Assembly (NCBI RefSeq): GCF_018141105.1
Contig: NZ_CP054839.1
Coordinates: 2,232,001 to 2,296,000, forward strand
Direction of reading: 5' to 3'
From: Saccharopolyspora erythraea
Lineage (GTDB): Bacteria; Actinomycetota; Actinomycetes; Mycobacteriales; Pseudonocardiaceae
DNA: 64,000 nt
Position 1 is the first letter of the stretch. Every line of letters begins with the position of its first letter. The notes under the pieces are model-generated. The model was not told the DNA's origin. It saw only the letters and a list, made by a program, of their open reading frames with translations, and did no database searches. A program made the position numbers and the translations under genes. Positions 9,129 through 17,579 of this stretch are shown here, in pieces.

Positions 9129-9533
9129 GTGGCCGAGCAGCTTCCGGAGGAAGCCGACCGGTGGAGCGACGACGAGCGGGAGCGCGGCGCGGCCGTCCTC
9201 GATGGCCGCACGGTCGTGGTCAACGTCCGCAAGACCGGCCCGCACAAGCACCTCGTGCCGTGGCTGCTGTCGGAGGGGCTGCTGACCTACGTCGGGCATT
9301 CCGGTCCGCGGCACTCGTGGCCCGCGTCGGACTTCGCCAGCCCGTTCGTCAGGGAGGCCAAGACCGACCGCGAGGCCATGGTGCGGCACTACGAGAAGTG
9401 GCTCGACGAGCAGCCGGGGCTGCTGCACCGGGTCCGGGAAGGCGAGCTGTCCGGTCAGGCGCTCGGGTGCTGGTGCGCGCCCAAGGCCTGCCACGCCGAC
9501 GTGCTGGCCCGCCGAGCCACCCACCCGGACTGA
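9129..9533 (+). CDS. DUF4326 family protein
   Basis: A 134-residue protein if started at the GTG at 9129, which has GGAGG 8 bases upstream; a GTG at 9120 would add three residues. The DUF4326 hallmarks are present: VVNVRKTGPHKHL near the N-terminal third, ASPFVREAKTDREAMVRHYEKWL in the middle (positions about 75-97) and a C-terminal GCWCAPKACHADVLA cysteine/histidine cluster that may bind a metal. The family is widespread in phages and actinobacteria without a proven function. It is not obviously co-transcribed with its neighbours. Confidence 0.8.
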   Translation: MAEQLPEEADRWSDDERERGAAVLDGRTVVVNVRKTGPHKHLVPWLLSEGLLTYVGHSGPRHSWPASDFASPFVREAKTDREAMVRHYEKWLDEQPGLLHRVREGELSGQALGCWCAPKACHADVLARRATHPD

Positions 9534-9593
9534 CCCGTGGGTCTTCCGGGCTGTCGTAGCGACCCGGAAGGCTCACGGCCTAGCCTGGCCGGT

Positions 9594-10562
9594 ATGACCT
9601 CCACCAAGGATGCGGTGACCGCCCGGGGGGAGTGGGTGCGCCAGGCGAACCGGTTCACCGAGCGCATCACCGCCGACGGCTCGTCGGCCCATCCCGTCGA
9701 GCCGGGCAGGTACCACCTGGTCGTCAGCCTGGCCTGCCCGTGGGCGCACCGGTCGGTGATCGTGCGCAGGCTGCTGGGGCTGGAGGACGCGATCTCGCTC
9801 GGCGTCGTCGACCCGATCCGCGACGAGCGCGGCTGGCGGTTCACCCTCGACCCGCGGGGCCGGGACCCGGTGACCGGCATGGAGTTCCTGTCCGAGGCGT
9901 ACCTGGCCACCGACCCTGATTTCGACGGACGCTTCACCGTGCCCGCGGTGATCGACACGACGACCGGCCAGGTGGCGACCAACGACTACCCGCAGCTCAC
10001 GCTCGACCTGTCGACCCAGTGGCGCCGCCACCACCGCGCGGGCGCACCGGAGCTGTACCCCGAGCACCTGCGCGCCGAGATCGACGAGGTCAATGCCGAG
10101 GTGTTCCGCGACGTCAACCAGGGCGTGTACCGCTGCGGTTTCGCCCGGTCGCAGGAGGCCTACGAGGAGGCGTTCGACGCGCTGTTCGCCAGGCTGGACG
10201 CGCTGTCCGAACGGCTGCGCGAGCGCCGCTACCTCGTCGGCGACTCGATCACCGAGGCCGACATCCGGCTGTTCACCACGCTGGTCCGCTTCGACGCGGC
10301 GTACCACGGCCACTTCAAGTGCAACCGGCACAAGCTGACCGAGCTGCCGGTGCTGTGGGCCTACGCCCGGGACCTGTTCCAGACCCCGGGTTTCGGCGAC
10401 ACCGTGGACTTCGACCACATCAAGCGGCACTACTACCGCACGCATCCGGGCATCAACCCGAACGGGCTGGTCCCGGCCGGTCCGGACCTCTCGGGCTGGC
10501 ACACCGGGCACGGCCGCGAAGCCCTTGGCGGCAGCCCCTTCGGCGAGGGCACCGCTCCCTGA
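9594..10562 (+). CDS. Glutathionyl-hydroquinone reductase-like (GST Xi/ECM4) protein
   Basis: A 322-residue protein. The start is ATG 9594, with TAGCCT at 9581-9586 as -10 and 7 bases to the start, so probably leaderless. The thioredoxin-fold N-domain has the nucleophile Cys48 in ACPWAHR, and the all-helical C-domain ends with FDHIKRHYYRTHPGINP, a family signature. ECM4/YqjG enzymes reduce glutathionyl-hydroquinones. Actinomycetes use mycothiol instead, so the natural co-substrate is probably a mycothiol conjugate (inference). It ends just before a perfect hairpin shared with the convergent panB. Confidence 0.85.
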   Translation: MTSTKDAVTARGEWVRQANRFTERITADGSSAHPVEPGRYHLVVSLACPWAHRSVIVRRLLGLEDAISLGVVDPIRDERGWRFTLDPRGRDPVTGMEFLSEAYLATDPDFDGRFTVPAVIDTTTGQVATNDYPQLTLDLSTQWRRHHRAGAPELYPEHLRAEIDEVNAEVFRDVNQGVYRCGFARSQEAYEEAFDALFARLDALSERLRERRYLVGDSITEADIRLFTTLVRFDAAYHGHFKCNRHKLTELPVLWAYARDLFQTPGFGDTVDFDHIKRHYYRTHPGINPNGLVPAGPDLSGWHTGHGREALGGSPFGEGTAP

Positions 10563-10572
10563 TCCGGGGGAG

Positions 10573-10600
10573 CGTGCCGCCCCTGGTGCGGGGCGGCACG
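10573..10600. terminator. Bidirectional terminator hairpin, GST / panB
   Basis: A perfect 11-bp stem: arm 10573-10583 (CGTGCCGCCCC), 6-base loop, arm 10590-10600. It lies in the 46 bp between two convergent genes. There is no clear T-run on either side, as is common for actinobacterial terminators. Confidence 0.75.
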
Positions 10601-10608
10601 CACCGGGC

Positions 10609-11490
10609 TCACTCGAAGCTGTGCTCCGGCGCGGGGAAGGCACCCCCGCGCACTTCGTCGGCGAACTCGTGCGCGGCCCTGGCCAGCGTGCCGCCCAGGT
10701 CCGCGTAGCGCTTGACGAACCTGGCGGTCCGCCCTGTGTTCATCCCGGCCATGTCGGTCCACACCAGCACCTGCGCGTCGCACTCCGGCCCGGCGCCGAT
10801 GCCGACGGTCGGAATGGCCAGCTCGGCGGTGACCCGCTTGGCGGCCTCGCTCGACACCATCTCCAGCACCACCGCGAACGCACCGGCGTCCTGGAGCGCG
10901 CGGGCGTCGGCGGCGAGCTCCTCGGCCTGCTCGCCGCGCCCCTGCACCCGGTAGCCGCCGAGGGTGTGTTCGCTCTGCGGGGTGAAGCCGATGTGGCCCA
11001 TCACCGGGATGCCCGCGTTGACCAGCGCCTCGACGTGCCTGGCGAACGGGCGTCCGCCCTCGAGCTTGACCGCGTGCGCGCCGCCTTCCTTCATGAACCG
11101 CACACCGGTCGCCAGCGCCTGCTCCGGCGACGCCTCGTAGGAGCCGAACGGCAGATCGGCGACCACCATGGCGCTGCGGGCGCCCCGCGTGACCGCCCTG
11201 GCCAGTGGAATCAGCTCGTCGACGGTGACGGGCACCGTCGTGTCGTAGCCGTAGACGTTGTTGGCCGCGGAGTCGCCGACGAGCAGGACGGGGATGCCCG
11301 CCTCGTCGAAGATCCGCGCCGTGTACATGTCGTAGGAGGTGAGCATCGGCCATGCTTCGCCGCGCTGCTTGAGCTCCAGCAGGTGCCGGGTCCGGACCCG
11401 CCTGCGGCGCGGTGCCGAGCCGTAGGGGGCGGTGGTCTCGCCGTTCGGGCGTCCCGGCTGGTTCTCCGACCGATCGTGGGCAGCAGTCAT
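10609..11490 (-). CDS. panB: 3-methyl-2-oxobutanoate hydroxymethyltransferase
   Basis: A 293-residue protein; the first step of pantothenate synthesis, making ketopantoate from 2-oxoisovalerate and methylene-tetrahydrofolate. Clear PanB features: [17 protein letters not shown], the metal-binding [31 protein letters not shown] and [13 protein letters not shown] 30-residue basic N-terminal extension precedes the barrel. RBS GGAGAAGG lies upstream. Its position beside exopeptidase and glutamine synthetase genes matches the mycobacterial order. Confidence 0.96.
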   Translation of the reverse strand: MTAAHDRSENQPGRPNGETTAPYGSAPRRRRVRTRHLLELKQRGEAWPMLTSYDMYTARIFDEAGIPVLLVGDSAANNVYGYDTTVPVTVDELIPLARAVTRGARSAMVVADLPFGSYEASPEQALATGVRFMKEGGAHAVKLEGGRPFARHVEALVNAGIPVMGHIGFTPQSEHTLGGYRVQGRGEQAEELAADARALQDAGAFAVVLEMVSSEAAKRVTAELAIPTVGIGAGPECDAQVLVWTDMAGMNTGRTARFVKRYADLGGTLARAAHEFADEVRGGAFPAPEHSFE

Positions 11491-11648
11491 CGTTGACCGT
11501 CCTTCTCCTCAAGGCCCGCCGTGCGGGTCCCTGGGCTTGCTCGGATGGTTGTGCTGCGAGGGTGCCACGCGATCCGGTCCGGGGGGATACCGCGAGGACC
11601 CACATCACAGTGCGTGTCGCGAGCCGACGTCCGCCGGCCCGTTGCAGG

Positions 11649-12464
11649 TCAACCGATCCAGGGCCGGGCGATGCGGGCGTAGGTGCCGTCGTGCAGGGCG
11701 AGGTTGAGCCACTGGTCGACCCACTGCTGGAAGACGACGTCGCCGAGAGGCAGCAGGTAGGCCTTCTCCGAGAACGTGAACGGCTGGTCGGGGTGGACCG
11801 CGCACAGCTCGGGGTGCTGCTTGGCCTGCCACTTCGTCTCGGCGGCGTCGGTCATCATCAGATCCGCGTGACCCGCGATCACCTGCTCGAAGATCGTGTT
11901 GTTGTCGGAGTGCTCGACGACGGTGGCCCGCTTGAGGTTCTGGCGGGCGAACTGCTCGTTCGTCCCACCGGGGTTGACGATCGCGCGGACCCCGGGCTGG
12001 TCGATCTGCTCCAGCGTCCGGAAGCGCTCGGCGTTCTCGCAGCGCGTGATCGGAGTCTTGCCGTCGACGACGTAGGCGCGGCTGAAAAACGCCTGCTTCG
12101 CGCGTTCCAGGGTGACCGAGACACCGCCCACGGCGATGTCGCACCGCTGCTGGAAGTCGCGCATCAGCGTCTTCCACGTGGTGGGCACGATGGTCGCGCG
12201 CACCCCGAGGCGGGCCGCGAGGTCGTGCGCCATGTCGATGTCGATGCCGCTCCAGGCACCCGAGGCGTCGCGGTAGGTGAAGGGCCGGTAGTCGCCGGTG
12301 CTGCACACACGCAGCTCGCCGCGCTGGACGACCTGTTCCAGGCGGTTCGGGGCCGGCGGCACCGGGTTCGCGGACGGGCTGGAGAGCGCGAGCCAGGTGG
12401 TGCCTGCGGCGATGACGGCGACCAGCGCCAGTGCGAGCCCGAGCGCGAGCGTCTTGCGGTTCAT
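11649..12464 (-). CDS. pheC: Exported cyclohexadienyl (prephenate/arogenate) dehydratase, PheC-like
   Basis: A 271-residue protein with an N-terminal hydrophobic export segment (about residues 6-28) and a type-3 solute-binding-protein fold. From memory it matches proteobacterial PheC very closely across the whole mature region: GDYRPFTYRD, MAHDLAARLGV, PTTWKTLMRDFQQRCDIA, QIDQPGVRAIVNPGGTNE and HPELCAVHP. Glu170, in GGTNE, corresponds to the glutamate reported as general acid in PheC, so dehydratase activity is plausible rather than simple amino-acid binding. PheC converts prephenate or arogenate to phenylpyruvate or phenylalanine outside the cytoplasm. No transporter permease is nearby, which also argues against an ABC binding protein. 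An RBS-like AGGCAGGA precedes the ATG. Confidence 0.75.
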   Translation of the reverse strand: MNRKTLALGLALALVAVIAAGTTWLALSSPSANPVPPAPNRLEQVVQRGELRVCSTGDYRPFTYRDASGAWSGIDIDMAHDLAARLGVRATIVPTTWKTLMRDFQQRCDIAVGGVSVTLERAKQAFFSRAYVVDGKTPITRCENAERFRTLEQIDQPGVRAIVNPGGTNEQFARQNLKRATVVEHSDNNTIFEQVIAGHADLMMTDAAETKWQAKQHPELCAVHPDQPFTFSEKAYLLPLGDVVFQQWVDQWLNLALHDGTYARIARPWIG

Positions 12465-12555
12465 GGTGGTCCTGCCTTTCGATCTCTACGCACATGCATA
12501 GCCGCTGGGGTGCGCGGAGACCAGAGCGCCGGTGATCGGCGGCGAGACCTGCCGC

Positions 12556-13458
12556 TTACTCGGAGACCAGTCGCTCGGAGAACTCCCACAGTTCGAAGGC
12601 CCGGGCGCGGTCGTAGGACTCGTCGGAGGTCTTGCGCGGCCTGCGGCCGACGAAGTAGAGGCCGCTCACCACGCCGGGCTCGTCGGCCGTGACCAGCCAG
12701 GCCAGGTCGGCCGCCGACCGCGCCACCGACCGGACGCCCGGGACCGCGCGGACCAGCACCGGAGCGATCCGGTCGTAGAGGCGCCGGACGCGGCCGGGGT
12801 AGTCGCGGACGAGCCCGGTCTGCGGCATCAGGCCGGGATCGAAGGCGTTGACGGTGATCCGGCGGCCGTTGCGGCGCCGGTTCAGCTCGTAGGTGGTGTA
12901 GATGTTGGCGAGCTTGGACGTCGCGTAGCGGATGCGGCCCGAGCGCGGCGAGTCGTCCAGGACCGACAGTTCCGGGTCGGCGAGGGCGCCGGGGCTTTCC
13001 CAGTGCGGAGCGGGAAATCCCATGGATCTGCGCGGACCGTAGTGCGTGCCGCTGGAGACCAGCACGATCCGCCCGGCCTCGGCGAGGTGGTCGAGCAGCA
13101 GCCGGGCCAGCAGGAAGTGCCCGAGGTGGTTGGTGGCGAAGGTCAGCTCGTGGCCGTCGCGGGAACGCCGGACCCCGCCGACGACCTGCACCCCCGCGTT
13201 GCACACCAGTGCCCCCAGCGGAGGACCGGTCAGGAGCGCCTTGGCCGCCGCGCGCACCGATGCCAGGTCGGCGAGGTCGAGTTCGAGGACCTCCAGGCTC
13301 GCGTCGGGCACCCGCGCGCGGATCTCGTCGGCCGCGGTCGCACCCGCGTCCGCGTCGCGGCAGGCCAGGACGACGTGGCGCCCGGTGGCGGCGACCTCTT
13401 CGGCCGCGGCTCGGCCGAGCCCCGACGACGCACCGGTGATGACGACCCGCTCGGGCAT
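12556..13458 (-). CDS. Short-chain dehydrogenase (protochlorophyllide reductase/WWOX-like SDR)
   Basis: A 300-residue SDR with TGASSGLG (residues 8-15), NAG (87-89), catalytic Ser135/136 and Y178-x-x-x-K182 (YATSK). After the active site comes NAFDPGLMPQTGL. It resembles the retinol-dehydrogenase/protochlorophyllide-reductase-like actinobacterial SDRs, as does the paralogue at 44141; substrate unknown. RBS GGAAAGGAG lies 6 bases before the ATG. It is separated from pheC by about 90 bp. Confidence 0.85.
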   Translation of the reverse strand: MPERVVITGASSGLGRAAAEEVAATGRHVVLACRDADAGATAADEIRARVPDASLEVLELDLADLASVRAAAKALLTGPPLGALVCNAGVQVVGGVRRSRDGHELTFATNHLGHFLLARLLLDHLAEAGRIVLVSSGTHYGPRRSMGFPAPHWESPGALADPELSVLDDSPRSGRIRYATSKLANIYTTYELNRRRNGRRITVNAFDPGLMPQTGLVRDYPGRVRRLYDRIAPVLVRAVPGVRSVARSAADLAWLVTADEPGVVSGLYFVGRRPRKTSDESYDRARAFELWEFSERLVSE

Positions 13459-13698
13459 GCGCGCTCCTTTCCGCCTGGTGCCTCCACGATGCCTGCACCG
13501 GACCCGGCGCGGCCACGAGCAGCCCGCCGCGCGCGGCGAGGGTGACCATGTTGTGACAGACCCTGCGGTCGGTGAGCGGCGGTTGCCGGTGATCGTCCGG
13601 ATTCCGCGAGGAACGTTGCTTTGGCCTTCTGCCGCTTGCGGATTCTCTGACCTCGTCGGGCATGACCACGACAGCCCGGCCTACCGGTAACAGCCAGA
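13459..13698. other. Intergenic region, no gene seen
   Basis: About 240 bases upstream of the SDR. It holds the SDR ribosome binding site at its left edge. I see no repeat, RNA gene or convincing open frame, apart from the tiny minus-strand frame described next at its right edge. Confidence 0.5.
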
Positions 13699-13773
13699 TC
13701 AGGCGTCGAACCAGCCCGCGGCGTCGAGGCGGAAGTAGTTGCCTGGCGCCAACGCGCGGCTGACGCCGCTCAT
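13699..13773 (-). CDS. Possible 24-residue small ORF downstream of the SWIM gene
   Basis: A minus-strand ATG 10 bases after the SWIM-protein stop opens a 24-codon frame ending LAPGNYFRLDAAGWFDA and a TGA. Nearly all its codons end in G or C, as in real genes here. There is no clear ribosome binding site, so expression would depend on coupling to the SWIM gene. It could be a genuine small peptide, or the 3' remnant of a longer gene. I recognise no family. Confidence 0.3.
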   Translation of the reverse strand: MSGVSRALAPGNYFRLDAAGWFDA

Positions 13774-13783
13774 GAGCAAGACC

Positions 13784-14596
13784 CTAGGACTCCGGGGAGT
13801 GTTCGGACGCCATCGCCCGGTACGCGGCGCGCAGGTGTTCCACGACGTCGACGTCGCCAACCGCCAGCGGTCCGAGCTGGTCGAGCAGCGTGTCCGGGCG
13901 CGGGCTCTCCCGCGCCGGGGTCGTCGACACCGGCGGCATGGTCCAGAAGGAGTCCAGCGACTCCGCCAGCGACGGGGCCTGCGGTTCGGCGGGAGCGGCG
14001 CCGGTGACGGTGCCGCGCAGCGACCGGAGCCGGTCGAGCAGTTCCTCCCTGCCCCGGCCGCGCCAGGCCAGGATCTGGAACGGGTCCTCGTCGAAGGACT
14101 CGGCCAGCAGGTAGCAGGCGGCGGCCAGGTGCTTGCACGGGATCTCCCAGTCCGGGCAGGAGCAGTCCATGGTCAGCTCGCGCATGGTGTCGGGGAACAG
14201 CCGCAGCCCGAGCCGTTCGAACTCGGCCTCGATGTCTGCCGGCATCTCGCCGGCCAGCAGCTTCGCCGCGAACAGCGCCTGCCCGGCCAGCGCCTCCTCG
14301 ATGCGCGCCCACTCGGCGGGGCTGAACGCCTTGATCCCGATGCGCACCCGGTAGGGCGTCTCCCGCGAACCCTGGACCAGCCCGATGACCAGGCTGGTCG
14401 ACACCGACAGGTTCAGCACCTGCCCGGCGCGGGCGTAGCGCTTGCCGCGCTGCAACCGCCCGCCCATGCCGAAGGACTCCAGCACCTCGATGAACCGCTG
14501 CGACCACCAGGTCTGGGCGATGCGGCCGCGCCTGCTGCGCGCCTGCAACCCGCCCTCGACGCGGATCGGCGGCCCGTACTCGCGCCAGTCACTCAC
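13784..14596 (-). CDS. SWIM zinc-finger protein paired with SNF2 helicase
   Basis: A 270-residue protein with GTG start. The SWIM motif C145-x-C147-x6-C154-x-H156 (CSCPDWEIPCKH) should bind zinc and contact DNA or protein. The N-terminal 140 residues are the usual actinobacterial SWIM-protein region, beginning with YGPPIRVEGGLQARS. The C-terminal 90 residues are Pro/Ser-rich. Its start overlaps the upstream helicase gene by 8 bp, so the two are translationally coupled. This pair recurs in actinobacteria and presumably forms one DNA-transacting complex, but its role is unknown. Confidence 0.88.
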   Translation of the reverse strand: MSDWREYGPPIRVEGGLQARSRRGRIAQTWWSQRFIEVLESFGMGGRLQRGKRYARAGQVLNLSVSTSLVIGLVQGSRETPYRVRIGIKAFSPAEWARIEEALAGQALFAAKLLAGEMPADIEAEFERLGLRLFPDTMRELTMDCSCPDWEIPCKHLAAACYLLAESFDEDPFQILAWRGRGREELLDRLRSLRGTVTGAAPAEPQAPSLAESLDSFWTMPPVSTTPARESPRPDTLLDQLGPLAVGDVDVVEHLRAAYRAMASEHSPES

Positions 14597-17570
14597 CGAC
14601 GGCCTCCCCGGACAGGGTCAGCAGCTCGCGCAGCCGCCCGGTGGACAGCTCGGTCAGCCAGTGCTCCCCGGCACCGACGACGAGCTGGGCCAGCGCCTTC
14701 TTGTCCTCCAGCATCCGGTCGATCTTCTCCTCCAGGGTGCCGATGCAGGTCAGCTTGCGGACCTGCACGTCGCGCCGCTGCCCGATCCGGAACGCGCGGT
14801 CGGTCGCCTGGTCCTCGACCGCCGGGTTCCACCACCGGTCCAGGTGGATGACGTGGTTGGCGCCGGTCAGCGTCAGCCCGGTGCCGCCCGCCTTGAGCGA
14901 GAGCACGAAGACGGCGGGCCCGTCGGCGGACTGGAAGCGCTCCACCATCGCGTCGCGCTGCTTCTTGGGCGTGCCGCCGTGCAGGTAGAGCACCTCGGTG
15001 TCGAAGCGGGCCGACAGGTGCGGCACCAGCATCCCGCCGAAACCGGCGAACTGCGTGAAGCACAGCGCCTTGTCGCCGTCGGCGAGCGCCTCCTCGAGGA
15101 TCTCCTCCAGCCGCGCGAGCTTCCCGGAGCGCCCGGGCAGCGGCGAACCGTCGCCGAGGAACTGCGCCGGGTGGTTGCAGACCTGCTTGAGCTTGGACAT
15201 CGTGGCCAGCACCAGTCCGCGGCGCTCCATGCCCTCGCTCTCGTCGATGCGGCGCAGCATGTCGTCCACCACCGCCTGGTAGAGCGACGCCTGTTCGGCG
15301 GTCAGATTGCACAGCTGGCGCATCTCGAACTTCTCGGGCAGGTCGCCGATGATCGACGGGTCGGTCTTGAGCCTGCGCAGCACGAACGGCCCGGTGACGC
15401 GGCGCAGCCGCTCGGCGGCCTCGGTGTCGCCGTCGCGCTCCACCGGCACCGCGAAGCGGGCGCGGAAGGTGTGCACCGACCCGAGCACGCCGGGGTTGGC
15501 GAAGTCCATGATCGACCACAGCTCCGCCAGCCGGTTCTCCACCGGCGTACCGGTCAGCGCCACCCGGTGCCGGGCGGGCAGCGCGCGGATCACCTGGGAC
15601 TGGCGCGACGCGCTGTTCTTGATGTTCTGCGCCTCGTCGAGCACCACCCGGTCCCAGCCGACCTCGGCGAGGGTGTCGGCATCCCGGGTGGCCAGCGCGT
15701 AGGTGGTGATGACGAGGTCGTGCTCGGCCGCGGTCTCCACGAGATCGGCCCCGGTGAGCCGGTCGGCGCCGTGGTGGACGTGCACCGACAGCCCGGGCGC
15801 GAACCTGGCGGCCTCGCGCTGCCAGTTGCCGACCAGCGACATCGGGCAGATCAGCAGCGTCGGCCCGCGCCGCGCCAGCGACTCCAGCGCCAGCAGCTGC
15901 ACCGTCTTGCCCAGCCCCATGTCGTCGGCCAGGCACGCGCCGAGGCCGAGCCGGTCCAGGAACGCCAGCCAGGCCAGGCCGCGCCGCTGGTAGGGCCGCA
16001 GGCTCGCGGTGAACGCCGGGCCCGGGTCGATCGGCTCCAGGTGGCGTTCGACCTGGCCGGACAGCAGGTCGCCGAGCCAGCCGTCGGCGCTCACCTCCGT
16101 CACCGGCATCGGGTGCGCGGCGTCGTCGGGGTGCAGTGCGGCCTGGGCCAGCACGTCCCCGGCCGTCATCCGTCCCGTGCCGGTGCGCTCGAGGAACGCC
16201 AGGCCCGCCGCCAGTCGTCTCCGGTCGACCTGCACCCACTGCCCGCGGACCCGCACCAGCGGGACCTTCGCCGCCGCGAGGTCGCTGAGCTCGGCCTCTG
16301 TGAGCCGCTCGCCGCCGAGCGCGAGGTCCCAGCGGTAGTCGACCAGCGCGTCCAGGCCGAACCCGTCCTCCTTCGCGACCACGCCGCTGGTGCCGCGACC
16401 GCTGGCGGTGAGCTTGAGGCCCAGCTCGTGCGTGCGTCCCCACCACGCGGGCAGCAGCACGCCGTAGCCGGCCTGGTCCAGCAGCGCCGAGTGGGTGAGG
16501 AAGTCGTAGGCGCCGTCGACGTCGAGGCGGATCCCTGCCGGATGGGCCTCGCGCAGCGCCTCGTCGAGTCCGGGGTAGAGCCTGCTGGCCCGGCCGAGGT
16601 CGGCGAGCAGCAGCTCCTCGGGCTCGCAGACCCAGCGCCGCAGCACGCTCCCGTGGTCGCGCCACACCTCCTCGGCGCTGACCAGGACGCTCGGGTCTTC
16701 GGTCGCCTGCAACAGGAACTCGAGCCGCCAGTCCTCGTCGGCGGGCGCGCCCTGGTCCGGCGACCGCAGCCGGAAGCACGTGCGCACCGGGCTCTCGTGC
16801 GGGCCGCCCGCGTGCCAGCCGGCCAGGCGATCGGCCAGCTCTGCGAGCTCGGCGGGGCCGGCCTCGAACCGGGCGTCGCCGGTCAGCGCGCCCAACCACG
16901 CCGACACCGCGCCACCACCGCCATCGAGCTCGACACCGGCGAGCCGTTCGCGCGCGATGTCGTCGACCAGTGCGTCCAGCGCGGTGGCCAGCACCTCCGC
17001 CGGAGCCCGGCCCTCCGACGGCGCGACCTGCTCGCTGCGGCAGATCGGCGGCATCGCGTCGCGCAACGCGGCGAAGCGGGCGGAGTAGGTACCCGACCGG
17101 GCGGGACGCCACCGCGCGGCAGGCCCGTCCGGTCCTTCGACCAGCGCTGGCAGCACCTGGCCGTGCGCGACCAGCTCTCCGGCGAGGTCGACCAGCCTGT
17201 TCAGGTACTGCACCGAGGCGCCGGTCCGGCAGCCCTCCAGCTCCGGCAGCGTCGAACCGACGACCAGCACCGGCACCGCCCACGGCAGCAGCCGCAGCCG
17301 TCCGCGCGGCGCCGGGCCCGCCGCGAGCGGGTCGCGGACCAGCTCCGGAGAAGCCGCGGGCGCCGAGGCGTAGGACGGCAGGAGCAAGGTCATCGCCGAG
17401 ACCTCGGCGCCCGGGGTGCCGAACCGCTCTGCCAGCGCCTCACCCGGCAACGCGAAGGGGTGCGGCACCGGGCGCGTGCCGCGCCGGCCGGGCAGCCGGG
17501 GCGGCAGCTCCGAGTCCTCCGCCCACAGCGCCAGCCCGCCCGGCGTGGGCACCCCGTGGACGACCAGCAT
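14589..17570 (-). CDS. SNF2-family (HepA-like) DEAD/DEAH helicase
   Basis: A 993-residue double-stranded-DNA translocase. The N-terminal half (about residues 1-510) is the bacterial SNF2 accessory region. The helicase core carries Walker A DDMGLGKT (near residue 550), DEAQN in place of DEAH (near 640), motif III LTGTPVENRLAELWSIMDF, and motifs V-VI in HLDRWWNPAVEDQATDRAFRIGQ (the arginine finger lies in RIGQ). It is likely to remodel DNA or dislodge proteins such as RNA polymerase. It starts 9 bp after nadE and overlaps the SWIM gene, giving an nadE-SNF2-SWIM operon. Confidence 0.93.
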   Translation of the reverse strand: MLVVHGVPTPGGLALWAEDSELPPRLPGRRGTRPVPHPFALPGEALAERFGTPGAEVSAMTLLLPSYASAPAASPELVRDPLAAGPAPRGRLRLLPWAVPVLVVGSTLPELEGCRTGASVQYLNRLVDLAGELVAHGQVLPALVEGPDGPAARWRPARSGTYSARFAALRDAMPPICRSEQVAPSEGRAPAEVLATALDALVDDIARERLAGVELDGGGGAVSAWLGALTGDARFEAGPAELAELADRLAGWHAGGPHESPVRTCFRLRSPDQGAPADEDWRLEFLLQATEDPSVLVSAEEVWRDHGSVLRRWVCEPEELLLADLGRASRLYPGLDEALREAHPAGIRLDVDGAYDFLTHSALLDQAGYGVLLPAWWGRTHELGLKLTASGRGTSGVVAKEDGFGLDALVDYRWDLALGGERLTEAELSDLAAAKVPLVRVRGQWVQVDRRRLAAGLAFLERTGTGRMTAGDVLAQAALHPDDAAHPMPVTEVSADGWLGDLLSGQVERHLEPIDPGPAFTASLRPYQRRGLAWLAFLDRLGLGACLADDMGLGKTVQLLALESLARRGPTLLICPMSLVGNWQREAARFAPGLSVHVHHGADRLTGADLVETAAEHDLVITTYALATRDADTLAEVGWDRVVLDEAQNIKNSASRQSQVIRALPARHRVALTGTPVENRLAELWSIMDFANPGVLGSVHTFRARFAVPVERDGDTEAAERLRRVTGPFVLRRLKTDPSIIGDLPEKFEMRQLCNLTAEQASLYQAVVDDMLRRIDESEGMERRGLVLATMSKLKQVCNHPAQFLGDGSPLPGRSGKLARLEEILEEALADGDKALCFTQFAGFGGMLVPHLSARFDTEVLYLHGGTPKKQRDAMVERFQSADGPAVFVLSLKAGGTGLTLTGANHVIHLDRWWNPAVEDQATDRAFRIGQRRDVQVRKLTCIGTLEEKIDRMLEDKKALAQLVVGAGEHWLTELSTGRLRELLTLSGEAVGE

Positions 17571-17579
17571 GGTGGACCG

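Noticed and set aside
11649-12464. Amino-acid ABC-transporter binding protein
   Set aside because: The fold is shared, but PheC-specific segments and the absence of permease and ATPase genes favour the dehydratase reading.
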